A stretch of 64,000 nucleotides of DNA from Streptomyces sp. GS7 (lineage in GTDB: Bacteria > Actinomycetota > Actinomycetes > Streptomycetales > Streptomycetaceae). Position 1 is the stretch's first letter. The number at the start of each line of letters is the position of its first letter. The translations under genes and the position numbers were made by a program. The notes under the pieces are model-generated. The model ran no database searches, was not told the DNA's origin, and was given only the letters and a program-made list of their open reading frames with translations. The DNA lies in NCBI RefSeq assembly GCF_009834125.1, contig NZ_CP047146.1:4023501-4087500 (forward strand). Direction: 5' to 3'. Shown piece after piece: positions 54,601-63,229 of the stretch.

Positions 54601-55421
54601 CCGCGGCCCGCCCCGACGCGGTGCCGGTCGTGTACCGGGTGGCCGGGCGCACCGACGAGACCTCCGACACCGCGGAGATCGTCCTCGATCCGGTGGCCGC
54701 GCCGCTGCCGCCGTTCGTCCCGGGCCAGTTCGCCATGGTGTACGCCTTCGGCATCGGTGACATCCCGCTCTCGGCGAGTGGTGTGGACGGCCACCGGCTG
54801 ACCCACACCGTCCGCGCGGTCGGCGCGGTCTCGCGTGCCCTGCAGGGCCTGCCGCCCGGCGCGACGGTCGGGGTCCGCGGGCCGTTCGGCATCGGATGGG
54901 AGCTGTTCGCCGCCCAAGGACGCGACGTGTTGGTCGTCGCCGGGGGACTGGGCCTGGCACCCCTGCGCCCGCTGGTCCGCGCCGTGCTCGCCGCACGCCG
55001 GCAGTACGGGCGGCTGACCGTCCTCATTGGCGCCCGTACCCCCGGTGACCTGCTCTGCACCCGGGACCTCGATGACTGGCGGGCCGCCGGTGCGCGGGTC
55101 GAGGTGACCGTCGATCGGCCCGATGACAGCTGGCAGGGGGACGTAGGAGTCGTCACGGGCCTGCTGGACCGGTCGGAGTTCGACCCCGCGAACACGGCGG
55201 CCTTCGTCTGCGGACCGGAGGTGATGATGCGGGCCACCGCCCGTGACCTCGTCCACCGCGGACTCGCCCCGCACCGGGTCCGGATCTCCTTGGAACGCAC
55301 CATGCACTGCGGCACCGGCCACTGCGGGCACTGCCAGCTCGGTCCGCTGTTGCTGTGCCGCGACGGCCCGGTCGTCCCCTGGGATATCGCCGAACCCCTG
55401 CTCTCGGTAAGGGAGTTGTGA
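54597..55421 (+). CDS. hydG: Hydrogenase gamma subunit, FAD/NAD(P) reductase
   Basis: The protein is 274 residues from GTG 54597 (four-base overlap). It is a ferredoxin-NADP reductase/PyrK-like protein. The FAD domain includes [20 protein letters not shown], the nucleotide site [20 protein letters not shown], and the C-terminal [2Fe-2S] cluster cysteines [20 protein letters not shown] with C near LLCRDGP. It exchanges electrons with NAD(P)H, which is the hallmark of group 3b hydrogenases. The next gene begins one base after its stop. Confidence 0.9.
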   Translation: MTAARPDAVPVVYRVAGRTDETSDTAEIVLDPVAAPLPPFVPGQFAMVYAFGIGDIPLSASGVDGHRLTHTVRAVGAVSRALQGLPPGATVGVRGPFGIGWELFAAQGRDVLVVAGGLGLAPLRPLVRAVLAARRQYGRLTVLIGARTPGDLLCTRDLDDWRAAGARVEVTVDRPDDSWQGDVGVVTGLLDRSEFDPANTAAFVCGPEVMMRATARDLVHRGLAPHRVRISLERTMHCGTGHCGHCQLGPLLLCRDGPVVPWDIAEPLLSVREL

Positions 55422-55422
55422 G

Positions 55423-56241
55423 ATGACGGTCACCCCCGATCCGGCCAACCCCGATCCGGCCGTGCCCGTTCGACGCCCGGAGCTGGCGGTGTGGAAGTTC
55501 GCCTCGTGCGACGGCTGCCAGCTCACGCTGCTCGACTGCGAGGACGAACTCCTCGGCATCGCCGAACAGGTCCGGATCACCCATTTCCTGGAGGCGTCCA
55601 GCGCCCCCGGACCGGGCCCCTACGACCTGTCCCTGGTCGAGGGATCGGTCACCACACCGCAGGACGCCGAACGGATCCGCCGCATCCGCGCCGCCTCCCG
55701 CCGCCTCGTCACCATCGGCGCCTGCGCCACCGCCGGCGGCGTCCAGGCGCTGCGCAACTACGCCGATGTCGCCGAGTTCCGGGCCGCGGTCTACGCCCGG
55801 CCCGACTACATCGAAACCCTCGCGACCTCCACCCCCATCAGCGCCCACGTCCCCGTCGACTTCGAACTGCGCGGCTGCCCCATCGACCGCGGCCAGCTCG
55901 TCGAGGTCATCACCGCCCACCTCGCCGGACGCACCCCCGACGTCCCCGCCCACAGCGTGTGCTTCGAATGCAAGCGCCGCGGCACGGTCTGCGTCACCGT
56001 CGCCCACGGCACCCCCTGCCTGGGACCGGTCACCCACGCCGGATGCGGTGCGCTCTGCCCCGCGTACGACCGGGGCTGCTACGGCTGCTTCGGCCCGTCG
56101 GACTCCGTCAACTTCCCCTCGTTCATCCCACTGCTCCGCCGCGACGGCATGGACACCCTCGATGTGGTGCGGGTGCTGCGCACCTTCAACACCGCCGCAC
56201 CGGAATTCGACGCGGAGTCGCGGAAGGAGGCCCGGCAGTGA
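55423..56241 (+). CDS. hydD: Hydrogenase delta (small) subunit
   Basis: The protein is 272 residues. The proximal cluster motif is [20 protein letters not shown] (C-x-x-C) with [20 protein letters not shown] and [20 protein letters not shown] supplying the other ligands. The C-terminal part is rich in cysteine ([57 protein letters not shown]), holding further Fe-S clusters as in methyl-viologen-type and sulfhydrogenase small subunits. No twin-arginine signal is present, so the complex is cytosolic. It overlaps the large-subunit start by four bases. Confidence 0.92.
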   Translation: MTVTPDPANPDPAVPVRRPELAVWKFASCDGCQLTLLDCEDELLGIAEQVRITHFLEASSAPGPGPYDLSLVEGSVTTPQDAERIRRIRAASRRLVTIGACATAGGVQALRNYADVAEFRAAVYARPDYIETLATSTPISAHVPVDFELRGCPIDRGQLVEVITAHLAGRTPDVPAHSVCFECKRRGTVCVTVAHGTPCLGPVTHAGCGALCPAYDRGCYGCFGPSDSVNFPSFIPLLRRDGMDTLDVVRVLRTFNTAAPEFDAESRKEARQ

Positions 56242-57608
56242 CGCACCGGGAGACCAAGGTGCTGCGCGTGGACTCGCTCGCCCGTGTGGAGGGCGAGGGC
56301 GCGCTGCACCTGCGCCTCGACGGCGGCCGGGTCACCGAGGCGCACCTGAAGATCTACGAACCACCCCGGTTCTTCGAGGCGTTCCTGCGCGGTCGCTCCC
56401 ACATGGAGCCGCCCGACATCACCTCCCGGGTCTGCGGAATCTGCCCGGTCGCCTACCAGATGAGCGCCTGCCGCGCCATCGAGGACGCCTGCGGCGTCAC
56501 CGTGGAGGGACAGCTCGCCGCCCTGCGCCGGCTGCTCTACTGCGGCGAGTGGATCGAGAGCCAGACCCTCCACATCTACCTGCTGCACGCTCCCGACTTC
56601 CTCGGCCACGACAGCGTCATCGACCTCGCCCGCACCCATCCCGCCCACGTCGAACGCGGGTTGGCCCTCAAGCAGACCGGCAACGCCGTCATGGAACTGC
56701 TCGGCGGGCGCGCCATCCACCCCGTCAACGTCCGCCTCGGCGGCTTCCACCGCGTACCGGCCAAAGGGGAACTACGGCCACTGGCGGAACGGTTGCGGCG
56801 GGCCCGCGACGCCGCGGAGGCCACCGTGCGCTGGGTGGCCGGCTTCGACTTCCCCGACGCTGGCTGCGACCACGACTTCCTCGCACTGGCCGAACCCGGC
56901 ACCTACGCGATCGGGGCCGGCACCCCCACCGCGATGCCGGCCCCGGGCAGCGCGGGCCTGCCGCCGGACAGTGACCGCGCGCTGTCCCTGCGCACCTTCC
57001 CGGTCCGCGACTTTCCCGAGCACGTGATCGAGACCCAGGTCCCGCACTCCACCGCCCTGCACTCACGGCTCGACGGGGGCCGCCACCTGACCGGCACGCT
57101 CGCCCGCTACGCCATCAGCGGCCGGTGGCTGCCGCCCGACGTGCTCCGCACCGCCCGCGAGGCCGGGCTCGGCGACCCCCGCGAGGGGACGGTGTGCCGC
57201 AACCCCTTCCGCAGCATCATCGTCCGCGCCGTCGAGGTGCTCTACGCCGTCGGCGAGGCGCTGCGCCTCATCGACGCCTACGAGCCGCCGCCCCGCCCGT
57301 ACATCGACGTCCCTCCGCGGGCGGCCACCGGCCACGGCGCGACCGAGGCACCCCGCGGCCTCCTCTACCACCGCTACACCCTCGACGCCGGCGGGACCGT
57401 CACCGATGCCGCCCTGGTCCCGCCGACCGCCCAGAACCAGGCCGCGATCGAACACGAACTGCGCCGCGCCGTGCAGCACCGCCTGGACTCCGGCGGTCAC
57501 CCCACCGACGCCGAGCTGACCGCGCTGTGCGAACGGGTCATCCGCAACCACGATCCGTGCATCTCCTGCTCCACCCACTTCCTCGACCTGACAGTCGAGC
57601 GGGAGTGA
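56238..57608 (+). CDS. hydA: [NiFe]-hydrogenase alpha (large) subunit
   Basis: The protein is 456 residues from GTG 56238. It carries the active site. L1 motif: [20 protein letters not shown] (C66, C69). L2 motif: [15 protein letters not shown] (C441, C444, H447). Other conserved parts are [20 protein letters not shown] and [17 protein letters not shown]. All four nickel-binding cysteines are present. Nine residues follow H447, the tail expected to be removed by the protease encoded at 52282. The set of alpha, beta, gamma and delta subunits defines a bidirectional NADP-linked group 3b enzyme, which may recycle reductant under oxygen limitation. It ends the operon; 155 bases separate it from the USP gene. 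Confidence 0.95.
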   Translation: MTHRETKVLRVDSLARVEGEGALHLRLDGGRVTEAHLKIYEPPRFFEAFLRGRSHMEPPDITSRVCGICPVAYQMSACRAIEDACGVTVEGQLAALRRLLYCGEWIESQTLHIYLLHAPDFLGHDSVIDLARTHPAHVERGLALKQTGNAVMELLGGRAIHPVNVRLGGFHRVPAKGELRPLAERLRRARDAAEATVRWVAGFDFPDAGCDHDFLALAEPGTYAIGAGTPTAMPAPGSAGLPPDSDRALSLRTFPVRDFPEHVIETQVPHSTALHSRLDGGRHLTGTLARYAISGRWLPPDVLRTAREAGLGDPREGTVCRNPFRSIIVRAVEVLYAVGEALRLIDAYEPPPRPYIDVPPRAATGHGATEAPRGLLYHRYTLDAGGTVTDAALVPPTAQNQAAIEHELRRAVQHRLDSGGHPTDAELTALCERVIRNHDPCISCSTHFLDLTVERE

Positions 57609-57763
57609 CCGCCGGAAGATCCCAGGCTGGGGCGAAGGGGGGCCTCCAGACCTCGTGGGGGCCCACCCGGCCCTGGCGGAGCCGGTACCCGCGCGCCAGG
57701 CTTGGAAGCACAGGGTTCCGGTCGGGCCCCCTCCGGCGGCCCGTCTCCGGAAGGAGATGAAGC

Positions 57764-58642
57764 ATGAGCAGCTACGACGCGCGCAACCCCGTGATGGTCG
57801 GAGTCTCCCACTCGCCGACGGCCGCGACTGCGGTGGCATGGGCGGCGGACGCGGCGGCTCGGCGTGGCCGGGAGCTGTGCCTGGTGCACGCCCAGGAATG
57901 GCCCGCCGGAGCCGCGCCGAAGGATCGGCATGATGCACCGGATCAGGCTTGGGCCTCGCATTTCCGGGCCTCGGGACGGGACCTGTTGCAGCACTGCAAG
58001 GACGCCGCGGCCGAGCAGGTTCCCGGTCTGCGGATCACGACGCGTCTGGAGGACGGCCACCCGGCGGCTGTGCTGCGGGAGGCCGCGGAGGACGCCGCCC
58101 TGCTGGTGGTCGGCACCCACCAAGTGTCCGGTCCAGGGGAGGCGGTCACCTTCACCACGGTCGGCCGGTCCCTCGTCGGGCACCCTCCGTGCCCGGTGGC
58201 GCTGGTCGTCGGTGACACCTCGTGCTACGACCCCCTCGGGCCGGTGATGGTCGGGGTGGACGGTTCTCCGGCATCGGCTCCGGCGGTGGCCTTCGCCTTC
58301 GAGGAAGCCGCGTTGAGCGAGGCGGACCTGCTCGCGGTGCAGGTGCGACGGCCGCGCCGTGGCGACTGGCCGGACGCCGTCCAGGAGTCCTTCATCGACG
58401 TGTCGGAGGCACTTGCCGGGTGGCGCGAGAAGTACCCGCAGGTCGTGGTGCGGGAAAAGGTGGTGATGGGCCAGCCCGCGGTGCAGCTGGCCGAGGAGGC
58501 TGCCGCGGCACGCTGCCTGGTGGTGGGCTCCCGTGGGCTGGGCGGTTTCCGCGGGATGGTGCTGGGCTCCACCAGCCGCACGCTGGCACACTTCGCGCCG
58601 GGGCCGCTGGCGGTGGTGCCCCAGGCGGCCCGTACGGACTGA
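57764..58642 (+). CDS. Universal stress protein, two UspA domains
   Basis: The protein is 292 residues with CGGAAGGAGATGAAGC before ATG 57764. The first domain (NPVMVGVSHSPTAATAVAWA) has a changed ATP loop (VVGTHQVSGPGEAVTFTTVG). The second (GPVMVGVDGSPASAPAVAFA) has the complete loop VVGSRGLGGFRGMVLGSTSR. So the ATP-competent half is the second, the reverse of the 46928 protein. Upstream, GGGCC-CACCC-GGCCC (57659-57673) looks like a variant of the island palindrome, with a 5-base centre, 91 bases from the start. It is probably co-regulated with the hydrogenase operon. Confidence 0.92.
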   Translation: MSSYDARNPVMVGVSHSPTAATAVAWAADAAARRGRELCLVHAQEWPAGAAPKDRHDAPDQAWASHFRASGRDLLQHCKDAAAEQVPGLRITTRLEDGHPAAVLREAAEDAALLVVGTHQVSGPGEAVTFTTVGRSLVGHPPCPVALVVGDTSCYDPLGPVMVGVDGSPASAPAVAFAFEEAALSEADLLAVQVRRPRRGDWPDAVQESFIDVSEALAGWREKYPQVVVREKVVMGQPAVQLAEEAAAARCLVVGSRGLGGFRGMVLGSTSRTLAHFAPGPLAVVPQAARTD

Positions 58643-58656
58643 GGAGCGGGCCGGGG

Positions 58657-60110
58657 CTACCACGCAGCGGTTGCCGGGCGCTGGGAGTCAGCCCCGGGGG
58701 TCCGCCAGGCAATCCCACCGAAGACCAGCGCCGTCGTCGTCGCGATCAGCGGTGTCCGCAAGCCTTTCCGAAGCCTGGGGCTGGCACCGTCCGCTCTGCG
58801 CAGCCAGGGGTGCGTGCGGGCGCGGTGCTGGTCTCGGCATGCCCCGTCGGTGTGTTCGGGGGAGGCGCCGGCGGGGGCTGCCGTCCCGCGGGCGTTGTCG
58901 GCCGCCCGGTGGGGACCTGGTGGACGAACTCCGGTTGTGTCGTGGGGTCGGCTGGTCCAGCCGGCGATCTTCTTGGCTGCGAGGAGGCCCGACCGGTAGG
59001 CGCCGTGGACGGTGGCGTGGTCCTTGCGGTCCGTCGCCTCGCCGGCGAAGTGCACACGGCCGTCCACACTGGCCGCGAGCTGGTCACGCATGTCGGACGT
59101 GGCGCCGAGCTTGGTGAACGAGTACGAGCCATGTGCGTACGGGTCGGAGGCACAGCGGGTGATCTGGTAGCCCGTCGGCGCGGGGATGCCGCTGCCGTAG
59201 ATGGTCTTCAGGGTGCTCATGGCACTGTCGACGATCTCGGTGGCGCTCCAACTCCCGATGGTGCGGCCGAAGTCGGCGGCATTGAAGCCGAGCAGCGCCG
59301 GCTGGCCGGTGAGGCGGGCGACGTTGACCCACTGTGCCCACCGTCCGTACTCGTCGACGTCCGGCACGTACTCCAGCCAGCCGGTGTCCGCCCAGAACAC
59401 CTTGGGGAAGCGAAGGTAGCACTTGTTGAGCACGCCCATGCCGAGCTTGCTGACAGCGGTGGTCTTGGGCTGGGGCAGACCGGGGCCGAACGTGACCGCT
59501 CCGCTTTGCAGCACACCCAGCGGCAGCGTCACCACCACGTGGTCGGCTTGGAAGGCGCCTTTGTGGGTAGTGACCGTCACACTGTTCGAAAGGTCGGACC
59601 AGCCCAGCGCGTTCTGGACGACGCTACGGATTGAGGCATCCTCGTCGTCCTCCTTCTGGAATGAGGACAGCGCCTTGGCGGTGGCCTCCTGCCAGCGTTG
59701 GAGCGCCTGGGCCTGCGCGCCCTCGATCTCCCGGCCGTCGGCTAGGTAGTCGGTAGCGCTGTCGAGGTCGGTCACCACTGTCTTCGCGCCGGCCTTCTTG
59801 GCCAGATCGGTGATCGGGTTCTCGTCGATGCCGTGGATCCAGGACGCGCCGAGATCGAGCGGCACACCGGACCACTGTTGACTGGTCCAGATGCGCCCGC
59901 CGATCCGGTCCCGCGCTTCGAGCACCGACACGTCGTGGCCCTTGTCGGCCAGGTAGCGGGCGGCGCCCAGACCGCTGATCCCGGCGCCGACGACATCTCC
60001 TTCTTGCGCCCGGACGGGCCCGGCGTGCCGTTCTCGTCCCCGTCGTCCCCGTTGCCGTCGCAGGCGGACAGGGAGGCGAGAAGGGCGAGACTGGGCAGGC
60101 CCAGGTCCAC
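58657..60110 (-). pseudogene. Flavin monoamine oxidase (lipoprotein type), broken
   Basis: The start region from GTG 60110 gives the end of a lipoprotein signal (LPSLALLASLSACDGNGDDG). After a frameshift near 60000 comes the FAD domain: VVGAGISGLGAARYLADKGH, VLEARDRIGGRIWTSQQWSG, LGASWIHGIDENPITDLAKK. Between NALGWSDLSN and SVTVTTHKGAFQADHVVVTL some 50 residues are missing. The substrate and C-terminal FAD parts continue (FPKVFWADTGWLEYVPDVDE, VHFAGEATDRKDHATVHGAY), followed by an unrelated read-through tail from about 58960. It is related to secreted amine oxidases; not functional. Confidence 0.8.
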
Positions 60111-60122
60111 GCTCTGCGAGAA

Positions 60123-60290
60123 ATGTCGCCCGGCCAGGACTCGGGACTGCTACGCAAGGACATGCCGGCCGCCTGGCTGACCTCGACGTTCTGCGGCCTG
60201 GCCGAAACCGCATGGGAGCTGACACTCGAAGGCCACATGGGCTCCCGTCAGGCCCCGGACTTCATCACCTCGATCCTGCTGCACGGCGGG
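60123..60290 (+). pseudogene. TetR C-terminal fragment
   Basis: The frame reads GLLRKDMPAAWLTSTFCGLA, ETAWELTLEGHMGSRQAPDF and ITSILLHGGV. This resembles the last two helices of TetR regulators (D-M-P-A-A-W-L ... E-G-H). No DNA-binding part precedes it. Confidence 0.5.
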
Positions 60291-61004
60291 GTGCCTGACC
60301 ACGCCTCAGGCGATCGAGGGCGGACACGGGACGCTCGCACCGGTCGACCCTCGCGCGTGAGGCCGCGTTGCCGGCCTGTGGCCGTGAACGTGCGCACCCT
60401 CGGCCCGCTGTTCCTGAATCCAATCCAACAGGCGGCCTGTAGCTGCGCCTTCACCCGCAGCACCCGTACCGCGACGAACCGGCGGGCGGCTTCATGGCGG
60501 CGACCGCTTCGGACGAACGACAAGAACTCGACAGCCAACTCGCCCCATCGCCTACGAAGCAGCCTCCGGAACAACGTCGCGCAGGCCCGCCTTGGCGGTT
60601 CACTACGGAGCAAGTCCGTTGCGTACTCCGGCGGTTCGAGACCAACGACGTCGGAGAGTTCACCCGCCGACAGGCACCATTCGGTGCCTGAAAGGACGGA
60701 GGTGACGACCCGTTCCCGGTGGCCGTAGCGGCCGTGGGGTTCGTCGGCCCGCGTCGCTTTGGCCTGTCCTTCGGGAAGGCCAACCGGGAATCCGCGCCCA
60801 AGGTGGTCGTGTACGCGGCCACGCTGCTGGCCGACTTGACGCGACATGGACTGATCGACGCCGGCACGGTCCGGCCCGTTGAACGGTCCGGGGCCGTGGA
60901 CTTCTTCCAGGGCCTATGTGAAGCCCTGATCAACGAGGCAGCTGCCTTCACTCTGACCGATCGGACAGGACTTGGAGCGGCAGGCATTGGCACGCGCCTG
61001 CCGC
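60291..61004. other. Gap with unassigned coding-like sequence
   Basis: Between 60719 and about 60960 the plus strand has a strongly GC3-biased frame (FVGPRRFGLSFGKANRESAP, KVVVYAATLLADLTRHGLID, VDFFQGLCEALINEAAAFTL) that looks like real protein but belongs to no family I recognise. It has no convincing start and then runs into the end of the DUF2231 gene, so it is probably a fragment. The rest (60291-60718) shows nothing convincing. Confidence 0.4.
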
Positions 61005-61556
61005 TCACCGGCCTCCGGTTTCGGGTGTGCTCGTGGTGGAGAAGTTGTTGTGCCAGGCGGCCCGCGCTCCCGAATCCCCGATGCGATAGGTCTGCACGAC
61101 CGCACCGGCCCCCAGCACCAGCGACACCACTACCGCAGCCGCCTTCAGGGCACCCCGTGCGCGTGTACCTGGCTGTTCTCCCTCGGCCACTGCGGCCGGG
61201 GAGCCGGTGCCGGCCAGGGGAGCGGCCCCGGTGCGGCGCTGCATCCACCACAGAGCCACCGCCAGCGCGAACAGGCCCACCGTCCATGGCAAGAGGCCAT
61301 CCCCCAGCTCGGCATGCTGGCGTACCAGAGGGTCGCGGGGGACGTGGTGTTTGAGCCACTCTCCCGCGTGGGTGGTGACCGGCACGCTGACCAGCGTCAC
61401 CACGGCCAGCGCCGGAAGGGCGAGTCCGAACCGCTGGGTCAGGCGGGGCCACGCGGCGCATGACACCAGTGCAAGCGCGGTAAGTGGCACGAGGATGACC
61501 ACGACGTGAACGAAGAGCGCATGCGCGGGTATCCCGTTGATCATCGTAGGGCCCAT
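61005..61556 (-). CDS. DUF2231 membrane protein
   Basis: The protein is 183 residues. DUF2231 pattern: INGIPAHALFVHVVVILVPL at the start, then four hydrophobic segments (ALALVSCAAWPRL, FGLALPALAVVTLVSVPVTT, LPWTVGLFALAVALWWM, GALKAAAVVVSLVLGAGAVV) and the typical H-A-G-E/H-A-E-L-G-D loop (THAGEWLKHHV, VRQHAELGDGL). The closing V-Q-T-Y-R-I-G-D-S-G-A-R-A-A-W is also family-typical. Histidine placement suggests haem or metal contact, but no function is established. The position in the island suggests a link to respiration or redox. Confidence 0.88.
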   Translation of the reverse strand: MGPTMINGIPAHALFVHVVVILVPLTALALVSCAAWPRLTQRFGLALPALAVVTLVSVPVTTHAGEWLKHHVPRDPLVRQHAELGDGLLPWTVGLFALAVALWWMQRRTGAAPLAGTGSPAAVAEGEQPGTRARGALKAAAVVVSLVLGAGAVVQTYRIGDSGARAAWHNNFSTTSTPETGGR

Positions 61557-61737
61557 GGCCTCTCCCTGCTTCTGAAGTAGCTGGCGGGCCGCAATCTACT
61601 ACAGACGTGTAGACGCTTATAGCCGGTCCACGGCATCCAGATCCCCTCGAACTGCCCCCGCAGACACCCCTGTTAGGGGGGCGAACTCCTCGACCGGAAA
61701 CGAGCGTGAAGCGGCCCAGACCGCCTGTACCGCTGGC

Positions 61738-62165
61738 CTACTGAATGAGGTCGTCGAGCAGCCCCTTCCCCTGGTAGGTCTTCTTGTGCGTGAGCAGGAC
61801 ATCGAGGTGTTCCATCAGCTCGCTGCGCGCTGCCAGGGCCTGGTCCGGGGCGCCGACGAACAGCAGATGGAGACGGGATTCGAAGAAGTCCCAGCAGAGG
61901 GGGGAGGTGGCGCAGGGCCTCGAAACGCGGGCCAGGTGAAGGGAAGTCGGGATGCTGGCGGTCAGTGGAGATTCGTGGATCGCTCAGCGGTCGCCGGGCG
62001 GCTTCGTAGCCGGTCACGGGCCAGACTTCACGCCCGTCGCAGAGCCGCACCCGGGACAACGGTCCCTGGGCGGCGAGGGGAAGTAGCTACCAGGCGGCTC
62101 GTACGGGCACGTGCGGTTCTGCGGGAAGGCGAGCACACCCGGGTCCGGCACGATCAGCCTCTCAA
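61738..62165 (-). pseudogene. Cytochrome P450, N-terminal and middle remnants
   Basis: From about 62165: VPDPGVLAFPQNRTCPYEPP and GSYFPSPPR; after a shift, SRVRLCDGREVWPVTGYEAA, RRPLSDPRISTDRQHPDFPS and FEALRHLPPLLG; after another shift, FESRLHLLFVGAPDQALAAR and SELMEHLDVLLTHKKTYQGK with GLLDDLIQ and a stop at 61738-61740. This is the substrate-entry end of a bacterial P450. The I-helix, ExxR and haem cysteine regions are all missing. Confidence 0.7.
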
Positions 62166-62419
62166 GCGGCGAAGGGGATCTCGCGTGCAGGCCGAGGCTA
62201 GCCACCACCCTGCGGCAAACCCCGGGCACATCACGAGGTCCCGATCCAGCCGGCCGCCAGCTCCGCAGCGTTCCAGACCACGGAACCAAGGCCGTTCCCG
62301 CACGCCGGGCCGACACACGCGCCCCTGGCAGAACCGGCTGCTGCCGCCTTCGACTGCAAGAGTTTCCCCGGGGGCGATCTCGGTGGCAGCTGGGAGCAGG
62401 TCGGCCCAGTGGGCGAGCC

Positions 62420-62526
62420 CTCGTAGACCGGGTCCTCGTCCCGGATCGTGAGGGCAGCTTCCTCGGCGGCCCAGCCCTCCGCGCGCCGCCTGGGCCGTCG
62501 ATGCCAACGACCAGTGGCGTACTCAT
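62420..62526 (-). pseudogene. Universal stress protein start, decayed
   Basis: ATG 62526 opens MSTPLVVGIDGPGG, the first strand and loop of a UspA domain, with a frameshift directly after it; the next frame shows AWAAEEAALTIRDEDPVYEG. Nothing beyond is recognisable down to the P450 remnant, so the region 62166-62420 is decayed sequence. Confidence 0.45.
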
Positions 62527-62549
62527 ACAGTTCACCGCCTCACCAAGTG

Positions 62550-62668
62550 CACGGGCCAGTGGGCCGTGATGCGCTGCGGTGCTCGACCGTGGCACCCACC
62601 GTCCCGTCCTCGTCCGCTCGCGGCACCTCGCACGGAGATCGAACGGCCGTGCAGGGCCATGCGGCCCT
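62550..62668. promoter_or_regulatory. Two GGGCC-N4-GGCC palindromes, sites 5 and 6
   Basis: Site 5: CAGGGCC-ATGC-GGCCCTG at 62652-62669, a perfect 7+7 inverted repeat, 108 bases upstream of the USP start at 62777. Site 6: GGGCC-AGTG-GGCCG at 62553-62566, with one mismatch, close to the dead divergent USP at 62526. The arrangement copies that at 47883-47982. Confidence 0.6.
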
Positions 62669-62776
62669 GGTGCCATCGACGGCCGGCCCATGCGCCGTGC
62701 CACCCGCGCACGAGACGCTGAGGGCGAGGCGGCAGGGCGGGTCGCTGCCGCCGGAAAGCCAGGAGGCGGAGGTCCC

Positions 62777-63229
62777 ATGAGCGGAGAGTCGAGGGAGCGG
62801 GGCCGCATCGTCGTGGGCGTCGACGGCTCGGAATCCTCGGAGGAGGCCCTGCGCTGGGCAGTGCGCCAAGCAGAGCTGACCGACAGCACCGTCGACGCGG
62901 TGACGGCATGGGAGTATCCGCCGCTGTACGGATCGATCGGCTGGATCGACGCACCGCAGGAACTGGCCAGCGATATGAAAGCCGCGGCGAGCCAAGCCCT
63001 CGACCATGCCGTCAAGGAGGCCGTGGCGCCGGAGCAACAGGCCCGGATCCACAGCGTCCTGGCGTACGGCACGCCTGCCGCGGTGCTGCTCGACCAGGCA
63101 AGGGGCGCCGATCTGCTGGTGGTCGGCAGCCGCGGTCACGGAGGCTTCGCCGGCGCTCTTCTGGGTTCCGTCGGTCAGCACTGCACCCAGCACGCACCGT
63201 GCCCGGTTGTCGTCGTTCGGCGTCAGTAG
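62777..63229 (+). CDS. Universal stress protein, single UspA domain
   Basis: The protein is 150 residues from ATG 62777 with AGGAGGCGGAGG upstream. It is one complete UspA domain: IVVGVDGSESSEEALRWAVR at the start and the ATP loop LLVVGSRGHGGFAGALLGSV, then TQHAPCPVVVVRR. Compared with the tandem USPs in this island it is the short form with full ATP-binding motif. Its stop overlaps the end of the convergent USP gene by seven bases. Perfect palindrome 5 lies 108 bases upstream. Confidence 0.93.
   Translation: MSGESRERGRIVVGVDGSESSEEALRWAVRQAELTDSTVDAVTAWEYPPLYGSIGWIDAPQELASDMKAAASQALDHAVKEAVAPEQQARIHSVLAYGTPAAVLLDQARGADLLVVGSRGHGGFAGALLGSVGQHCTQHAPCPVVVVRRQ

Noticed and set aside
60248..60847. 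Minus-strand 199-codon frame in the gap before DUF2231
   Set aside because: No recognisable domain, no ribosome site, and it overlaps a plus-strand frame with better codon bias; left unassigned.
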